Assembly: GCF_035582795.1 (NCBI RefSeq)
Contig: NC_134365.1
Span: 39,970,135 to 40,034,134 of the forward strand
DNA from: Mycteria americana
Taxonomy: Eukaryota; Chordata; Aves; Ciconiiformes; Ciconiidae
Length of the DNA stretch: 64,000 nucleotides
Reading direction: 5' to 3'
The notes beneath the pieces were generated by a model. It saw only the letters and a program-made list of their open reading frames with translations. It had not been told where the DNA came from and made no database searches. Both the position numbers and the translations under genes were made by a program. Positions 1-36,600 of this stretch are shown here, in pieces (the first letter of the stretch is position 1; each line of letters starts with the position of its first letter).

Positions 1-552
1 AATAAATAAAGGAAAAGCTAATAGAATTCCTTTTTGGTGATATTGTAAATTATGTGGTAACTGACAGTTTGGGTTTCCTCATTTACCAGAGCTTGAAAGG
101 AAAGGGTATTTTTCAGGTGCTGAGAAATACTGTAACTAATACCAATAGGGCTGACTTTATGTTGGATATTGATGTATATGGAAACAAAGTTGAGGGTTTT
201 GGTGGTTGGGGTGGTTTGTTGGGGTTTTTTTTTCAGTGGTTGCCTTCTCTCCCTCCCAGTGTTTTGGTGATTTTTAATTGATGGACGTAAGCTGTTTTTA
301 TCCTGGGTTTGTACAGTGCCTTGCAAAACAAAGCTACTCTCTTGGTTTATGCTGTCTAGGCTGTGTTAATATTATTTTTATTAGTAATTAAGGGAATTTA
401 TGGTGTGGAGTATCATGTACCTATTTTGAAGAGATGGTAATCAAACTTGATTGTTGAGAGCATTCAGGATAATGAAAAGATTGCTGTAATGGCTTAGGGA
501 AAAAAATACAATGATGGGCAATATTAACTATGTATAAATTTATTTACCTCAG

Positions 553-19637
<19,085 letters not shown>

Positions 19638-19865
19638 GGCTTCATGTAGATACTTGCAAAAACTTCTGAACATGGACATTCTGCTTATAAAAAAGAACAA
19701 AACCATGACTCAGATAAACTGTTCCGATCTTTGGGGGAAAAAACCTAACCCTCAGATTTCAATTTCAACTTGAAAAATTCTGACCAACTTCAGGAGGATA
19801 TTTCTTATACAACCTTTTTCATAATTTTTTTTTCTAATAAAAGTGCTTCACAAATAGACAATGTT
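19638..19865 (+). promoter_or_regulatory. NUP107: NUP107 3' UTR and polyadenylation signal
   Basis: The UTR after the stop at 19635-19637 is short. A canonical AATAAA lies at 19836-19841. A T/GT-rich stretch (TGTTTGTTCC, from about 19863) follows at the usual distance for a downstream element, so cleavage is probably near 19,855-19,862. The hexamer and GT element are visible; the cleavage point is inferred. Confidence 0.8.
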
Positions 19866-19869
19866 TGTT

Positions 19870-20227
19870 CCTTCTAATCTATAATGTCATTATATAAATA
19901 TGGTGATGGTATGAACCTCCTTAATCTCTTTGCTACATGCCAGAGAGCTGCCTGTAGACTGGAAACACGACTTGGGAGGAGAAGAATGTGCAAGGGTACA
20001 GTGGAGAAGAAAGGGAGACTGGAGGAGGATGTATGTGGAAAGCAGGGGAGAAGAAAGCAGATGCAGGGAGCTGGAGGAAAGGAACATCAAAGGAAGAGAG
20101 AAAGTGAGGGGCTAGCACCAGCCCTTCAGAAGAGAGAAGGGCTTGCTTCAGGGCTTGTACTGTTCTCAGGTGCATGCGTGGTGTAGTTGCTAAAATGCCA
20201 ATGTAATCCTGAACCAGAGGAAAGGTG
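19870..20227. other. Purine-rich intergenic spacer, no gene seen
   Basis: The stretch between the NUP107 poly(A) site and the CR1 fragment is rich in G and A from about 19,970 to 20,130. Open frames here are short, overlap on both strands and match nothing I know. Confidence 0.6.
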
Positions 20228-20660
20228 ATCATAGAATCATAGAATGCTTTGCATTGGAAGGGACCTTTACAGGTCATCTGGTCCACCCCCCCTGCAAGAT
20301 CAGGGACATCTTCAACGAGATCAGGTTGCTCAGAGCTCCATCCAACCTGACCTTGAATGTTTTCAGGGATGGGGCCTCCACTACCCCTCCGGGAAACCTG
20401 TTCCAGTGCCTCACCACCCTCATTGTAAAAAATGTATTTCTTAAATCCAGTCTAAATCTGCCCTCCCTTAGTTTAAAACCATTGCTCCTTGTCCTGTCAC
20501 AAGAGGCCTTGCTAAAAACTCTGTCCCTGTCTTTCCTATAGGCCCCCTTTAAGTAGTGGAAGGCTGCTATAACGTCTCCTCACAGCCTTCCCTTCTCCAG
20601 GCTGAACAACCCCAACTCTCAGCCTGTTCTCGTAAGAGAGGTGCTCCAGCCCTCGGATCA
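20228..20660 (-). mobile_element. CR1 LINE fragment (3' end), reverse orientation
   Basis: The + strand opens with ATCATAGAATCATAGAAT, the reverse complement of the short 3'-terminal repeats of CR1. Typical CR1 3' sequence read in reverse follows: GGAAGGGACC, GGTCATCTGGTCCA, a TTCCAGTGCCTCACCACCCTC segment and CTTCTCCAGGCTGAACAACCCC. About 430 bp remain, truncated at the 5' end as is usual for CR1, with no intact reading frame. It lies between NUP107 and the SLC35E3 promoter. Confidence 0.92.
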
Positions 20661-20927
20661 TACCTCAAAACTCCCAAGTTTGAGATTCTGTAGAATTTAT
20701 TTAGAGACCTTGTTCTGGCCCTGTTTACATGTTTGAACGCACATTTAGCTGCTTTTCCCTTAGCTGGAGATGGCAGAGGACAGAGCTGTAGTGCAGCTAG
20801 GCAAGGGTTCCAGCTCTTTCACCCAGTCGGTGTCTTCTGATGCTTGACAAATAACGTAATTTGTGCTATACCTATACGCACATATATTTTTATGTGTGTT
20901 TATAGCAATACCCAGTCCGGTCGTTGA

Positions 20928-25335
<4,408 letters not shown>

Positions 25336-27640
25336 AGCAAGGGTTTCTGGAGATTAATAATATTGTGAAGGAAAACAAGTATTTAAATATGCATTGATTC
25401 TAGAATGCACAAAATTGCCTCGTTCATTTAGATCTATGGTTTTAGTTTAACCGCCAGGATCGTTATTCTGTAACTAAACCAGACAAACAGAATTATGTAA
25501 AATGCTGGGGTTTTGCCATCTCAGTCCGTCCTATCGTTTTCATTAAATTTAAATAGTAACTTAAAAAGAGAAAATGGTACACTTCAAATTGCTGTGGAAA
25601 TTGTACTGAAGTAATTATATTTTTTGCATACCAAATGAGATCGTGATGGCTACAGTTATAATACAGAGAGAGAGAAAGAAAAGGAATCCTGTCTTTGTGA
25701 TTATGCCAGTATTACTGTTGTGAAGAAACTTGGAGGCATTTTTATGCAGATGGTCTGGTATGATGCTTCCTCCTTTTTGTCTGGTGAATGATGAAGAGGA
25801 AACATACTTTATTCAGTAGTTTTAAAAAGGGCTGCCAAGCTCATTCCTATTTCTTCTATGCTTTCTTGTGTATGTTTGGCTTCAACACATTGATAAATTT
25901 TGGCTGAAGAAAGTAGATAAAATTACAGGTGGAGAGAGACTGGAGGAGACATTGGAAAACTTGAAGCCACAGGCCAAGCTATGGAAAAGCAGGAAATCAC
26001 ATCTAAACAGTTCATCTTAAATTTTTCTTTTGGTCCATCAGGACATCAGTGAAGTCATTCATGTTTTAGAAAATTCTGTTACTGCTTTATAATTTTCTCT
26101 ATGCCAAAACCACGGCTTTACATGAGATCTTGTAAATACTCATGAGCCTAATAAAATCTCTGATTTTGTGGTAATAACCAAATATTTTGCAGCCCTTGCA
26201 CACAGACACCCATGCTAAAAGTATTTTTGGAGAAATCTTTGGAAAGGTCACCATCTGTAATGGACGTGGAGGTTGCCCGCTCCTCTCTCCTGCCTTCAAC
26301 CCCACCTCCCTCGCTGCCACACCTTTTCCCCAGAGTTACGTTCAGTGCGATCTGCAGATTTGTCTGCTGTTGTGTCAGGGGGAGGCCCAGGGGCTGTCTG
26401 GGCAGTGCTGGCTAGGCAGCGTTTCCTCAACAGACTGTCCCCGGAAATGTATCAGAGTGACTGAAGAGTGTGAGGTGGGACCTGCTCTAATTTGGGAACG
26501 CTTTGAAAATTGTTTTATGCCAGTATCAAGCACTGATTTTGACAACGTGGAAGGAAGAAGTCGAGTGCTGTTCTATTTAAAAAAAGAAAGAAAAAATAAC
26601 TGCTTTCAGTAAATCTGGTGAGAACATATGTTCGCCGGATTTGCAGGGTTAGAATTTATTTGCAGTATCCTAATCCTTACATTTCGAGGTTCGTTTTATC
26701 TTCATCTACCTCTAGCAGATTTAAAGAGGGGAATTATGTGAACAAAACCAGGTATTTAAGTTTGACAACCACCGACAGAAATGATATTTAGTTCCTCTGA
26801 GCTTTTTACAATATAGGTAACAAGTCTTTGTGTAAGACACAATGCAGATCTTCTCAAGCTTGTAAATTATTTATTCTGTTACAGAGTTCTTGATTTAAGA
26901 AAAAGTTATTTCTCTGTGTAACTTAAGTTTACACCGTAATACTCTATATCATTTCAGAGTTAGAAATACCTGAATAATTTTACATCTTTACCAACTGTGT
27001 CTTAGACATTGTACTGGTCCAAGGATAATTTTTTCTATACGTTTTTATAAATCTATAATTAGTTTAAAAATACAGCCTGGACTACTGAAAGATGCGTTCA
27101 GACAGTCTCTGGATGCATATCCTTCAGTACGTACACAGAGAAGGCCATTTGCATTAATTTGTGCTGTGCACAAGTTCTTCTAAAATGTAGATAGACTGCA
27201 AAGACTCTTACAGTTAGAAAACAACAACTGAATTAGAAGCCTGTATGTATGACAACAATATTTGGGATGAGACTGATGTAAATATGAAGTGTTAGAATGA
27301 ACAAAAGAACCATGTCTGAAAATACAAAAGACTCCTTAAGGAGAGGAGCAGATCTGCAAGAGAAAGTTAACAGTATCATTAAAACAATACATTATAAATA
27401 CAGTCCGTTGCTGGAATGTATTAAGTTGTGGAGGTCACTTAAGTGACGTGACTTTTTTCATACGTTCAAGAGCTCTCCTTTGAGATTTACCTGTTGTATT
27501 TAACAAATAAAGTACCTTGAACTTTGTCATATGGTTCAAAACATTAAATCCAGGAGGCTTGTGTAATCGTGGGATAAATAGTTCTTTGTATGTATTGTTT
27601 TCTTTGGATACTATGTGTAGGGTGGGAATAAATTTTTAAT
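25336..27640 (+). other. SLC35E3: Probable SLC35E3 3' UTR with several candidate poly(A) signals
   Basis: No other gene is visible after the stop codon. AATAAA hexamers occur at 26150-26155, 27506-27511 and 27627-27632. The one at 27506 is followed by GT/T-rich sequence around 27,570-27,605 and is the most convincing distal end. Which sites are used, and how far the UTR runs, cannot be settled from sequence alone. Confidence 0.45.
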
Positions 27641-30600
27641 CATTTGACTGATACCTGTTTATTGCAGGGGAGAACAGTTGTTCTTGTCTTTTTTCATCTC
27701 TGCTTGAATTGCATACACTTTGGGGGTCTAGGTGTGTATAAGACAGTGGTGCCACTTGGATTTCTGTCTACATAAATATTTCAAGGAGTTGGCATGTTTT
27801 GGGGCTGAACTCATGACACAAATGAGGGAGGCTGCATGGCTTCCCTCCCCTGGGCAAATATGGGGACCCTCATGTATGTATGCACACGCTTGCCCACTGG
27901 CAAACTGCTTGTGTGCTTTCTTTCACCCCGTCTCTTTCCCCCACCCAAGTCCTTCCTGAATGTTCCAGTCTCTGCACGTTCTCCATTTCTTTCTCTGTCC
28001 TGCACAAAGGTCCCCAGTGCCGAGGTTCCTTGGTCTCACCTTTCCCCTGTGCTAAAACTGCATGCTTCCCTGGCTGCTCAGACCTCTCCGTCCACCCCTT
28101 AGCAGAGAAGTCCCGATGCTTTCCCAGTGGCACTGGGGAGGAGGGCAGGAGCAAAACAAAGTTAACTGTTATGATACCAGGGTAGGGTAACTGGCAGCAG
28201 CCAACTCCTTCACAGCCAAGTATATGTAGAGTTTTGTGTTAGGGGGACTGAATCTTTCTTCAGGAGATTGTAAAACAACAAAGAGAAGGAAGGGGTAAGA
28301 GAGACTTCAGTTTAGGTGGTTTTACTGCAAGCACTGTGATAATTTACTTAGCCAAACTTTTAAATCCTGAGGTAAAAGTAGAGTTTAATAAAAATTACTG
28401 ATACTTAACTGGTGGGAAATTTCCTTATTCTAGTTTTTACTGTATCACTTCAATATATTTTCCTGCTAATTATATATATTTCAATTCAGTTTTGGCTTTC
28501 TGAAGGAGAAAACAGCGACTTGGCATCTTTAACAATATGTAGTCATCACCCTGTATGTGCCATTGCAATTGGAGCCATACTGTACAAACCCCGGTGTTTG
28601 CTTTCTGCTTTTCATTTTACTTCATAGTCTACATGTGACTAAACCATGGTAACGAGATGGACCTTGGTCCTTTTCTGTCATTAAGTACTTTGCTTCTTAT
28701 ATTAGCATTCTTTACTTTAAGAAGCTACCATTGATGTAGTTCCAGTGGAAAAGCTAGCTTAGATACCAGGGTGGCATTTAAAAATTAGAGCAGATCCAGA
28801 TGATTCTGATTAAAATATGAGTGACTGGTGGTAAGTTATCTTTGCTAGCCTTGTCCTGGAAAACACTTTAGAACAACATACACGAGTTTTTCCTCATTTT
28901 CCCCAAAGGAACAGGGAATACGCCTTCTCTTAGAGATACTCAGTTAAAAGCTTTGTGTTACCTTTAACTTTGGTAACTCAGCACTTGCTTGACAGATTTT
29001 GCATCTGGTTTTGTACGACTTGCTAAGTTCTTGCAGGCTCTGGGGGCACTGTGCCAGAGGAGTCTTCCTGTTGATGGGTGAACAGCTACTCTCTCAGGCT
29101 TGAGGTTGAAGGAGAGCGGTTTGCTGCTGTTACATGTATGAAAAGGAGGTTTGTCTTGCAGGAAGTCTACCTTCAAGACAGAGCTGCAATTCAGCAGGAA
29201 TGTATCCTCTCTCTGTCTCATTTTGTGAAATGAATGCCCAGTGATGGCCTGGCGCTAAAGCAACGTTAAAGCCTTGTTTGGGCTACCCATAGTTTTTGTT
29301 AAACTTTTTAAAAAATATTAGTGGTAGTCAATGCTGGTTAAGTATTAAGGTAAAAAATCTCATTTTTATGTCTGGCATAATAGGAGCTTCAGAAGAGTGT
29401 TTTAAAACATTTTGGAGTACAACTAATGTCTAATCCATGTCTAGTTTGTCACATTTTCTGCAAAATCTATCAAAAGGTAATGGATTTTGTAACTGGCTGT
29501 ATATATTTATACAGTTGGGCTGCTGAGAAGGAGCTTGCTCTTGAGCAATACTGTGCTACTAAACACTGACACACTGTTAATGTATTTAGCAGTGATTTAG
29601 AAACATCCAGCCTGAAATTCACCAAGTGCTTAGGAAGGGAAAAAGAAGACTCACTCTGATAGGTGAGAGAGCTTTTTATCTTCTTGCTTTTAACAAAAAG
29701 TCTGGGGGAAAAAGTCTTGGGAATTCAGAGAGCAGGCCTTACTCTCCCTCAAATCACCTTTCATAATGTTTTTCTCCCAAGATGTCTGTTTGCTCCTAGT
29801 TAGATAGTTGGTGTCTTACCTGGATTTCTAAAAAATAGAGTTTGGATTGCAGACTTTCAGGTGTTTGCTTGTGTTATGGGTTTTTTTTCTCTTAAAATGT
29901 TATGTTAGCCATTCACAACCCAACTTCCCTGTTTAATGAGAAAACAAAAAATAAAGGAATGTTGAATAAATGAAAGGTAGACTGGATATATAGTGAAGAT
30001 ATGTTTTGTTTTGCACAAGAATTTCACTCTTCTAACTAAAGATGCAGCTCTTTGTTTCTCTACTGTTATAATCAGGTAGATGCACACAAGCACCAGCTTT
30101 CTGCTCCATACAAATTCACCGTCTTCCTGCTGGTGCTCTCTGATCGCAGTCTCGGCTTTCCATTTGACAGCTCAGTTGCTGCAAAGATGATTGGGATGTC
30201 AGCTACAGAAGGTTAAGAACATGAAGTGAAAAACTATCAGCAGGAGCTGATATAATCTTGGGTAATGAGAAATCCTATTCTAAAACACAGAGACTAGGAC
30301 ACGGAGACATCTTACCAAAAAGACCTGTGCTAGGCAGCGGAGAGAGGTGTGGGTTTATCTCCAGGCAGGCATTGCAAAGAATGCAAGAGCTGAATTGTAT
30401 GGCTTCATGCTGTGCTGCAGTAGTGGACAAATTTAGCTTAAACTAGCTTTTAATAATCTAAAAATTGAAAATATAAATGCCATGCAAAAAAATAAATAGC
30501 TGGATTCAGACAGTATAAAATCTTTGCCAGACTCGTCCCACAGCGATGGTTAACCTTCCTGAGAGAAGGGAGCTGTTGTTCTGCCTCCCCTTCACCCAGT

Positions 30601-33600
30601 GGTGCTGGGCTTAGTGAAGGAGGGTTTGTGTTCCTGAAAGCTGGTCTGCTTTTTTTCAACTGTATCAGTTGGTCCAATGAAAACATATCACTTCTCCCTA
30701 CAGAGCTTGTCTCGCTGAAGTTTCTGTTTCTGCTTTCGTCTAACTGACTTGGATCATGCTCCTATCTTCCTCCAGTAGCTGGAGGTCTAATGGACCTTGG
30801 GGAGTAGACCATACTGCATCGCCTCATGTAACTGTAGTGTCCAGTCAGCCCTGCTGTAGAGGATCCAACCCAGCCCAAAGGGTCATAGTTACAATAATAT
30901 GGTACAATGAGAACTAAAGAAAGGGGAAATGGAATCCCTTTTCATTGTTTTAGTTGCAAACCAGTTACTAATTCTTTCAAATTTTAGTCTTTGTAATTTC
31001 CCTTTAGTAGGTGCATAAGAAAGCTCCCTTTCCTGCTTCAGCCTGCTCTTTCTGTATAAACTATAATTATACTATATTTTCTGGAATTAAGACAGAAATC
31101 GTATTCACTGCTCACGTAAATGTGTTGACCACACCCAGTGTTGCTTCTTTTACCTAGGGCCCCTTAATGCCTTCCAATCCAGAAAAAAAAAAATTGCTTA
31201 AAATACAGGAGGAGTCAGGTTAACCTGAATTAAGAGGTAATTTGCCAGTTCAGGATTTGCATGTGCCTTCCCAGCTGCAGTACCTCAGTACCTAATAGAC
31301 AATATGCTGCCTTTATAATGGAAAGGCAGGAACAGACATGGATAGATTAAATGTAATGTAATGAAAGTAAATTATGTATTTAGAAGCAAGTAGTGGGGAT
31401 GACCGAAAGGTTGCTTGAAGATTAGCATTGCAAGGATATATTCTGATTTGTTAGTGGCTTCACTGGAATGTGAATATAAGCCTCTCATTTGAAGGCACAT
31501 GGTTATATTTAAGGAGCTCCAAGAAGTCCAGCACGGCTGTGTGGGTAACTAGCACATGCAGGATGCACATGCAGGCTAGCAGTGTGTCAGAAAAGAGTAG
31601 GATTATTTTTAGAACTGTAGATGGCTGTGTCACATCCAGGAAGTGCAGGGAGGAGATCTCTGGTTGAAGCACAGTATAAGAATGTAATTTTTAATGACCT
31701 TGGCACTGAAAACAGTTGCATTTTTTAGTTTCTTATGAAGCAAAGGCTGAAAAGCAAACTCGTTTAAAGGAGCTGTGTTCTGATCAGGCAAAGCACATGG
31801 AGTAATCATGGCTACTGGGACCCCAGAACAGAGGTGGCTGTGTATTTTTAAAAAAAAAAAAAAAAAGTGAGACAGTGGATTAAGAGACAACTGAGAGGAG
31901 TATACAGCACATATGCATCTAGGCAGGTTTTTAAATATAAAGTCTAAGTTTAGACGCTTAACTCCATGATTAGGCATCTGAATAGCAGGGCCAGATTTGT
32001 CAGTGTGAACTTCTTCCCTTTCAATTGTACTTAATGGAGAATGGCATGTGCTCAACATTTGCAGAAATGAAGCTGCATAGTTGACAAGTTTGACATTTTT
32101 TTGGTCTCCAACTGAATTAGGTATGCTGTTTAACAAAGAAACCGAGTCCTTGTTCTGCTTCCTTACTCTGTCCATAATGTTTTTAATCCTCCTTACTCTT
32201 TGGGGAAAAAGAAACCATTTGCACACTTTTATTTTCTGTTGTGTAACTAACTGCAGTGACTGACTAGGTTTTGTTTTACAATACACTGGATTTGCATATT
32301 AAAAACTTTGATTAAGATCTTGTAATTTATCTACATGTGCGCATGTTGATTCCACTCAGGTTTCTGTCTCTGAGCTGAATGCAAAAAGCTGCTCGTATTA
32401 TACAGCATCAACTGTTGTAAAATAAAGCGCTTCTCTCCAAGGAGCAGAAAGGCAATGTTAAGGTCCTCTGGGGTCCAGAGTGATTTACTTGTTAAATGCC
32501 TTTCTTGTGGCGATTAGCCAAAAACTGGTTTCCTATTTGTTAATCCAGTTGAGAGGAGAAACCGCCAGTGGTGGTCATACATCCTTCAGGCAATTATGGT
32601 ATGTTTTTGAAAACACACAGTCTCACTTTTCTGAGTGGTAAGATGATTCTTCTGATCAGGATTAACAATGTACCAATGTTTTTTAGCTCATATCATTCCC
32701 CAGAGACCCACTTCTTCAGCTTTTCTTCAGGTGCCATTTGCCTAAGACTTTGGTCTACAGGTAGAAAAAAAGAGGGAGAGAGATGTAGTAGATTTGTTTC
32801 CCAAACAAAGCCCAAGCAAAACTTTCCCATAAAGGCTATTTTGGTTCATGGATAGCTTTGCCTTTATCAGGGGTGGACATTCTATACCCCTAAACCTACA
32901 GTTTCAATGAGGTCCAGCTGACAGCAGAGTGGATGGACACGTGGGAGGATGGCACTGAGCTGGGGTTGCTCAGCACTCCAAGTAAGTTGTTTTTATAGAA
33001 CTAGATGCAAGATTACAGAACCAGCTTTACTTGGATGTCATTCAAACCTCATCTTGGATGCCGAAGAGAGAAATTAAAATACAGGTAGTTTGAAAACCAG
33101 AAACTTTCAGAAACTAGCAGATTTAGTGAAAGACATGCTCTTGGCACATTATATGAGATGGCAGAGTCAGTGGAATGGCATGTTACTGCTTAAAGGCACA
33201 TGTCCTGCTCCTCCCCATGAACACAGCTTGGGCACTTGCTTCTGCCCCTTGCTTCTGCCACTTGCTTCTGTCTGAGCTGGGAGATTCACCTGGCCCTCTG
33301 CTAGGCCGAATAGCCATGACTGGTTCAGACAGCAAGTTGATTCCTGTGCAGGCAGGAACGTTTCAGTGCTGGGACAAGGGAGAAGAGTGACACCACACGG
33401 CTAGAAACAGGATTGAGGGAAGCGGGGCAGGGTGGGAGGCACCTCTTTCAGTAGTCCAGGTGTAAAGTCCACATGCCAAGCCTCAGAAGGCAGGTTTTGA
33501 AGGAGAAGGTTTCACACATAAACGAAATGGCGAGAAAGCCCTTTTTTCATGTACAGCTACCAGCCTCTCAGCCAGAAGCCCTCAAAGAGTTTCTCAAGCA

Positions 33601-36600
33601 CTCCACAACATATTTATGTGCTTGTAAGTGGTCTTGAAGACTTTGGGAGACTGGCTGGCTCTGAGCCTCGGTGGCTTGTTGCCTGCCTCTGCAGCCTCCC
33701 ATGGACCGGCAACTCTCTATTGTCCTTGTCCCCTGTATAAAGGGAAGAACTTTGGAAGGTTTGTATGTTGGTCCTATTTTTCAGCGTGCTCCATTTAGCT
33801 GAACCAGTCAGTGCTACATCAGCTGTTTCTGCTTCCATGAAGACAGCTTTACTCATTTGAGAGCCTATAATAATTCACAGGGTGTAACACAAATCAGAAA
33901 TCATTGGGATATTATTTTTAAAGGCTGGTTAATTTTCTAATCAGTTACTTGTCCCTAAGCAAGCCGGGATTTAAATATCTTGTAGTTAACTATTCTCAGT
34001 GTTTTCATTGAGTGTAAAAGTAAGATAAGCCGTCCCCTAATCTCCTGCATTTTCTTTTGAAAATGAATATAAATCAATGCATACAAAGCTATCTAAGGAA
34101 GTTATTTTAGGATGTGACATCCTTATTAACTAACGAGATTTAACATTTTGGGGCTAGGAATGACTGGAATGAAACAAACTTCTGGAAAGACTTTTCTGCA
34201 AAAGTGGCTTGACAGGATTGGGTTGTAGCAGAAGAAACCAGACACATCGGGCTCTAAAGAGGCATTGCTTGCATTGAAAACTGGAACCAAAACCTAGTAA
34301 AAATGGAGAGCTGATATGCATATATAAAACATAGATAAAACCATAAAGTTTCCTTAGTTTTACTGCAGTAATCTTTTTGGTCTTGCATAAAATAATTGTA
34401 TGGCTGCATGGACCAAAAGGACTCTTAATTCTTATTCTGTGTGCACACGCTGACAGTGATGTGAGACAGTACTGCTCACCAGCTACTTGCGGCTTCTCCT
34501 CTTCCAGAGATGATGTCCTTTCCCATCTGTGTCAGCAAAGAGGAATGTGTGCCCATGCCATCGTCTCCCTTGGATGCAATCACTTGAGTAACAGTTTAAC
34601 GTGCCAGACTGTGAACTGAACCCACTGAGATGTGGGTACTGATCCCTCCGACTTACTGTGTTGCAAGGGCAGTAACTTTTACTAAGAAAGTACAGTCAAC
34701 AGCAGAGGGAAGTGATTTCTTGAGCTGGAGCAACTTTATTTGCTAGAGCTGCTTGATCAAAGCTGTCATAACAACAGCAAATCATGCCTCCTAGTAGGCA
34801 AAGAAATATCAAGATCATAATTTTGGAAGTGTGTGTGGAAAAATCTTTGAAAGTGATGGAAAGATTAGCGACAAAATGAAAGAGGATCTCACTTCTCAGT
34901 CTTTTTATCAAAAAGTTGCCACAGTAAAATGTGTGTATTTGCTATCACAAAGGAAATTCCCTTAATATGTGCACAAGTGGAATGCAAAATACACAGCTGA
35001 AACATGCTCTCTACAGATGTCAAGATGTACATTTCCAAAGAAGCTTTCACAGAAGAGCACAGGTTCAGCTTGAAGTACAGAGCAAATGAGCTGTAAAACA
35101 GAACGGCCTGCAAATTACCATCAGAAGTGTCTTCAATGGTACAATCAACCCAACTCATCTTGCAAAGAAAGCTTTCAGCTCCTTTGCAACACAGGAAAAG
35201 CTGGCTAGCCTGGCTAAAGTAATTATCAGTGGTAACATCTACTCTTTACTTCTCCCTAAGTAACACCTGAGGGAAATTTCTGGGAATTTGGACCCAGTTC
35301 TATCACAGGAGATACTGCAGGGGCTTATCAACCCAGGTGACTGATACCACAAGTAAGGGCAGGACATTCAAGGTGCGGTTAGATGATAAGGGAAAGACCA
35401 CTGAATGGCTCCCTGCCTTCAGAAGGGGTTATTTCCCCATTTCCATTTCCACTTCTCTGCTTCCAGCTGTGTGTTCCTGCTGCTTTCCTTGTGATGTCTC
35501 ATGTGCTCATGTGATTGCATAATAAAGCAAGCTGACGTACCAGCAGCAAATAAAAGTAAATATCCTGCTGTTGAATCAGCTAAATCTGTGGTCAAATATA
35601 CCAAAGCCAGCTCAAAAAAAAATTTGGCTGGGAATGCACAGCTCCTGGAAAAGCCATTGTTTCAGTAGGGCATTAGACAGGCTTGGGACATTCTTTCAGA
35701 GAGATATTTGATGGGCTCAGCTGCATCACCTAACCATACAAGGTGGCTGAGTCAATCCAACACCACACTGCTTCCAAAAAAGGTCTCACCATAATAGCTT
35801 GCAGCCAGCAGTGAGGAGATGAGGAGGAGAACGGGATGCCTCTTTCGCAGTGATGTGACAGTTTCACAGTTCCCCTGCCTACCTGTCTGCCACCATTCCA
35901 GTGATGTCCTGGCCCAGCTGCTGTGTAGCTACTCAGGATTACCTCAGGGAACTGCTCTGGCTGAAAAGTAACCTGCAGAAAAAAATGCACTATTTCTTCA
36001 GGCGTGCCACATCACTTTATCCGCTTTATGCCACAGATGCACAAATATCTGTGCCAGTGTAACAGAAGGGGCAGCAAGAGGATGGAAGAGGTGGATGGGA
36101 ACAGATCTCTGTGAAGTAGCATGCCTACCAAAGAAATTCATGCTGAATCTTCACTATCTCACCATTAAACACAACCATTTTAGTGTGGCTGTGCAGCTGA
36201 GTAAGCCCCACAACTGACAGGTTTCTTTGAGCAGAGCAGGTATGGTAGATAATGTGGCTGATTAGGGATCAGGAAGAGGGTAAGACAAGCCCAAGTCAAT
36301 GATTCTCTGTAGCTTTACCTACATCCCATCTGGTAAGAAAGAGGAAATTAGATATTGCGGTATCTCCTCCATTGAATGAGTTAAAGATCAGGATAGGCAA
36401 TTATCTGCCAAAAGGGATGGTCTGTATTCTGCCAGACCTTCTTCATATTGGGGAAAACAAGTGTTCTCATTAATCTTCTTGAAACTCTGTATTTTGGCAC
36501 TGAAAGCCAAAAGACCTGTGCTCTCAAATATCTCACTGCACTGCATTTCTGGATATGTTTGTGTGAGGCTTGTCTTACTTATGTGAGGAAACTGAGCCTG

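Noticed and set aside
1-552. A further NUP107 exon at the left edge.
   Set aside because: I found no stretch that matches the protein just upstream of VNILGK. It is treated as intron, though a very divergent exon cannot be excluded.
31630-32286. A 218-codon open frame on the minus strand.
   Set aside because: It contains a low-complexity Phe run translated from an A-tract, shows no recognisable domain and has no promoter or splice context. It is probably a chance frame.
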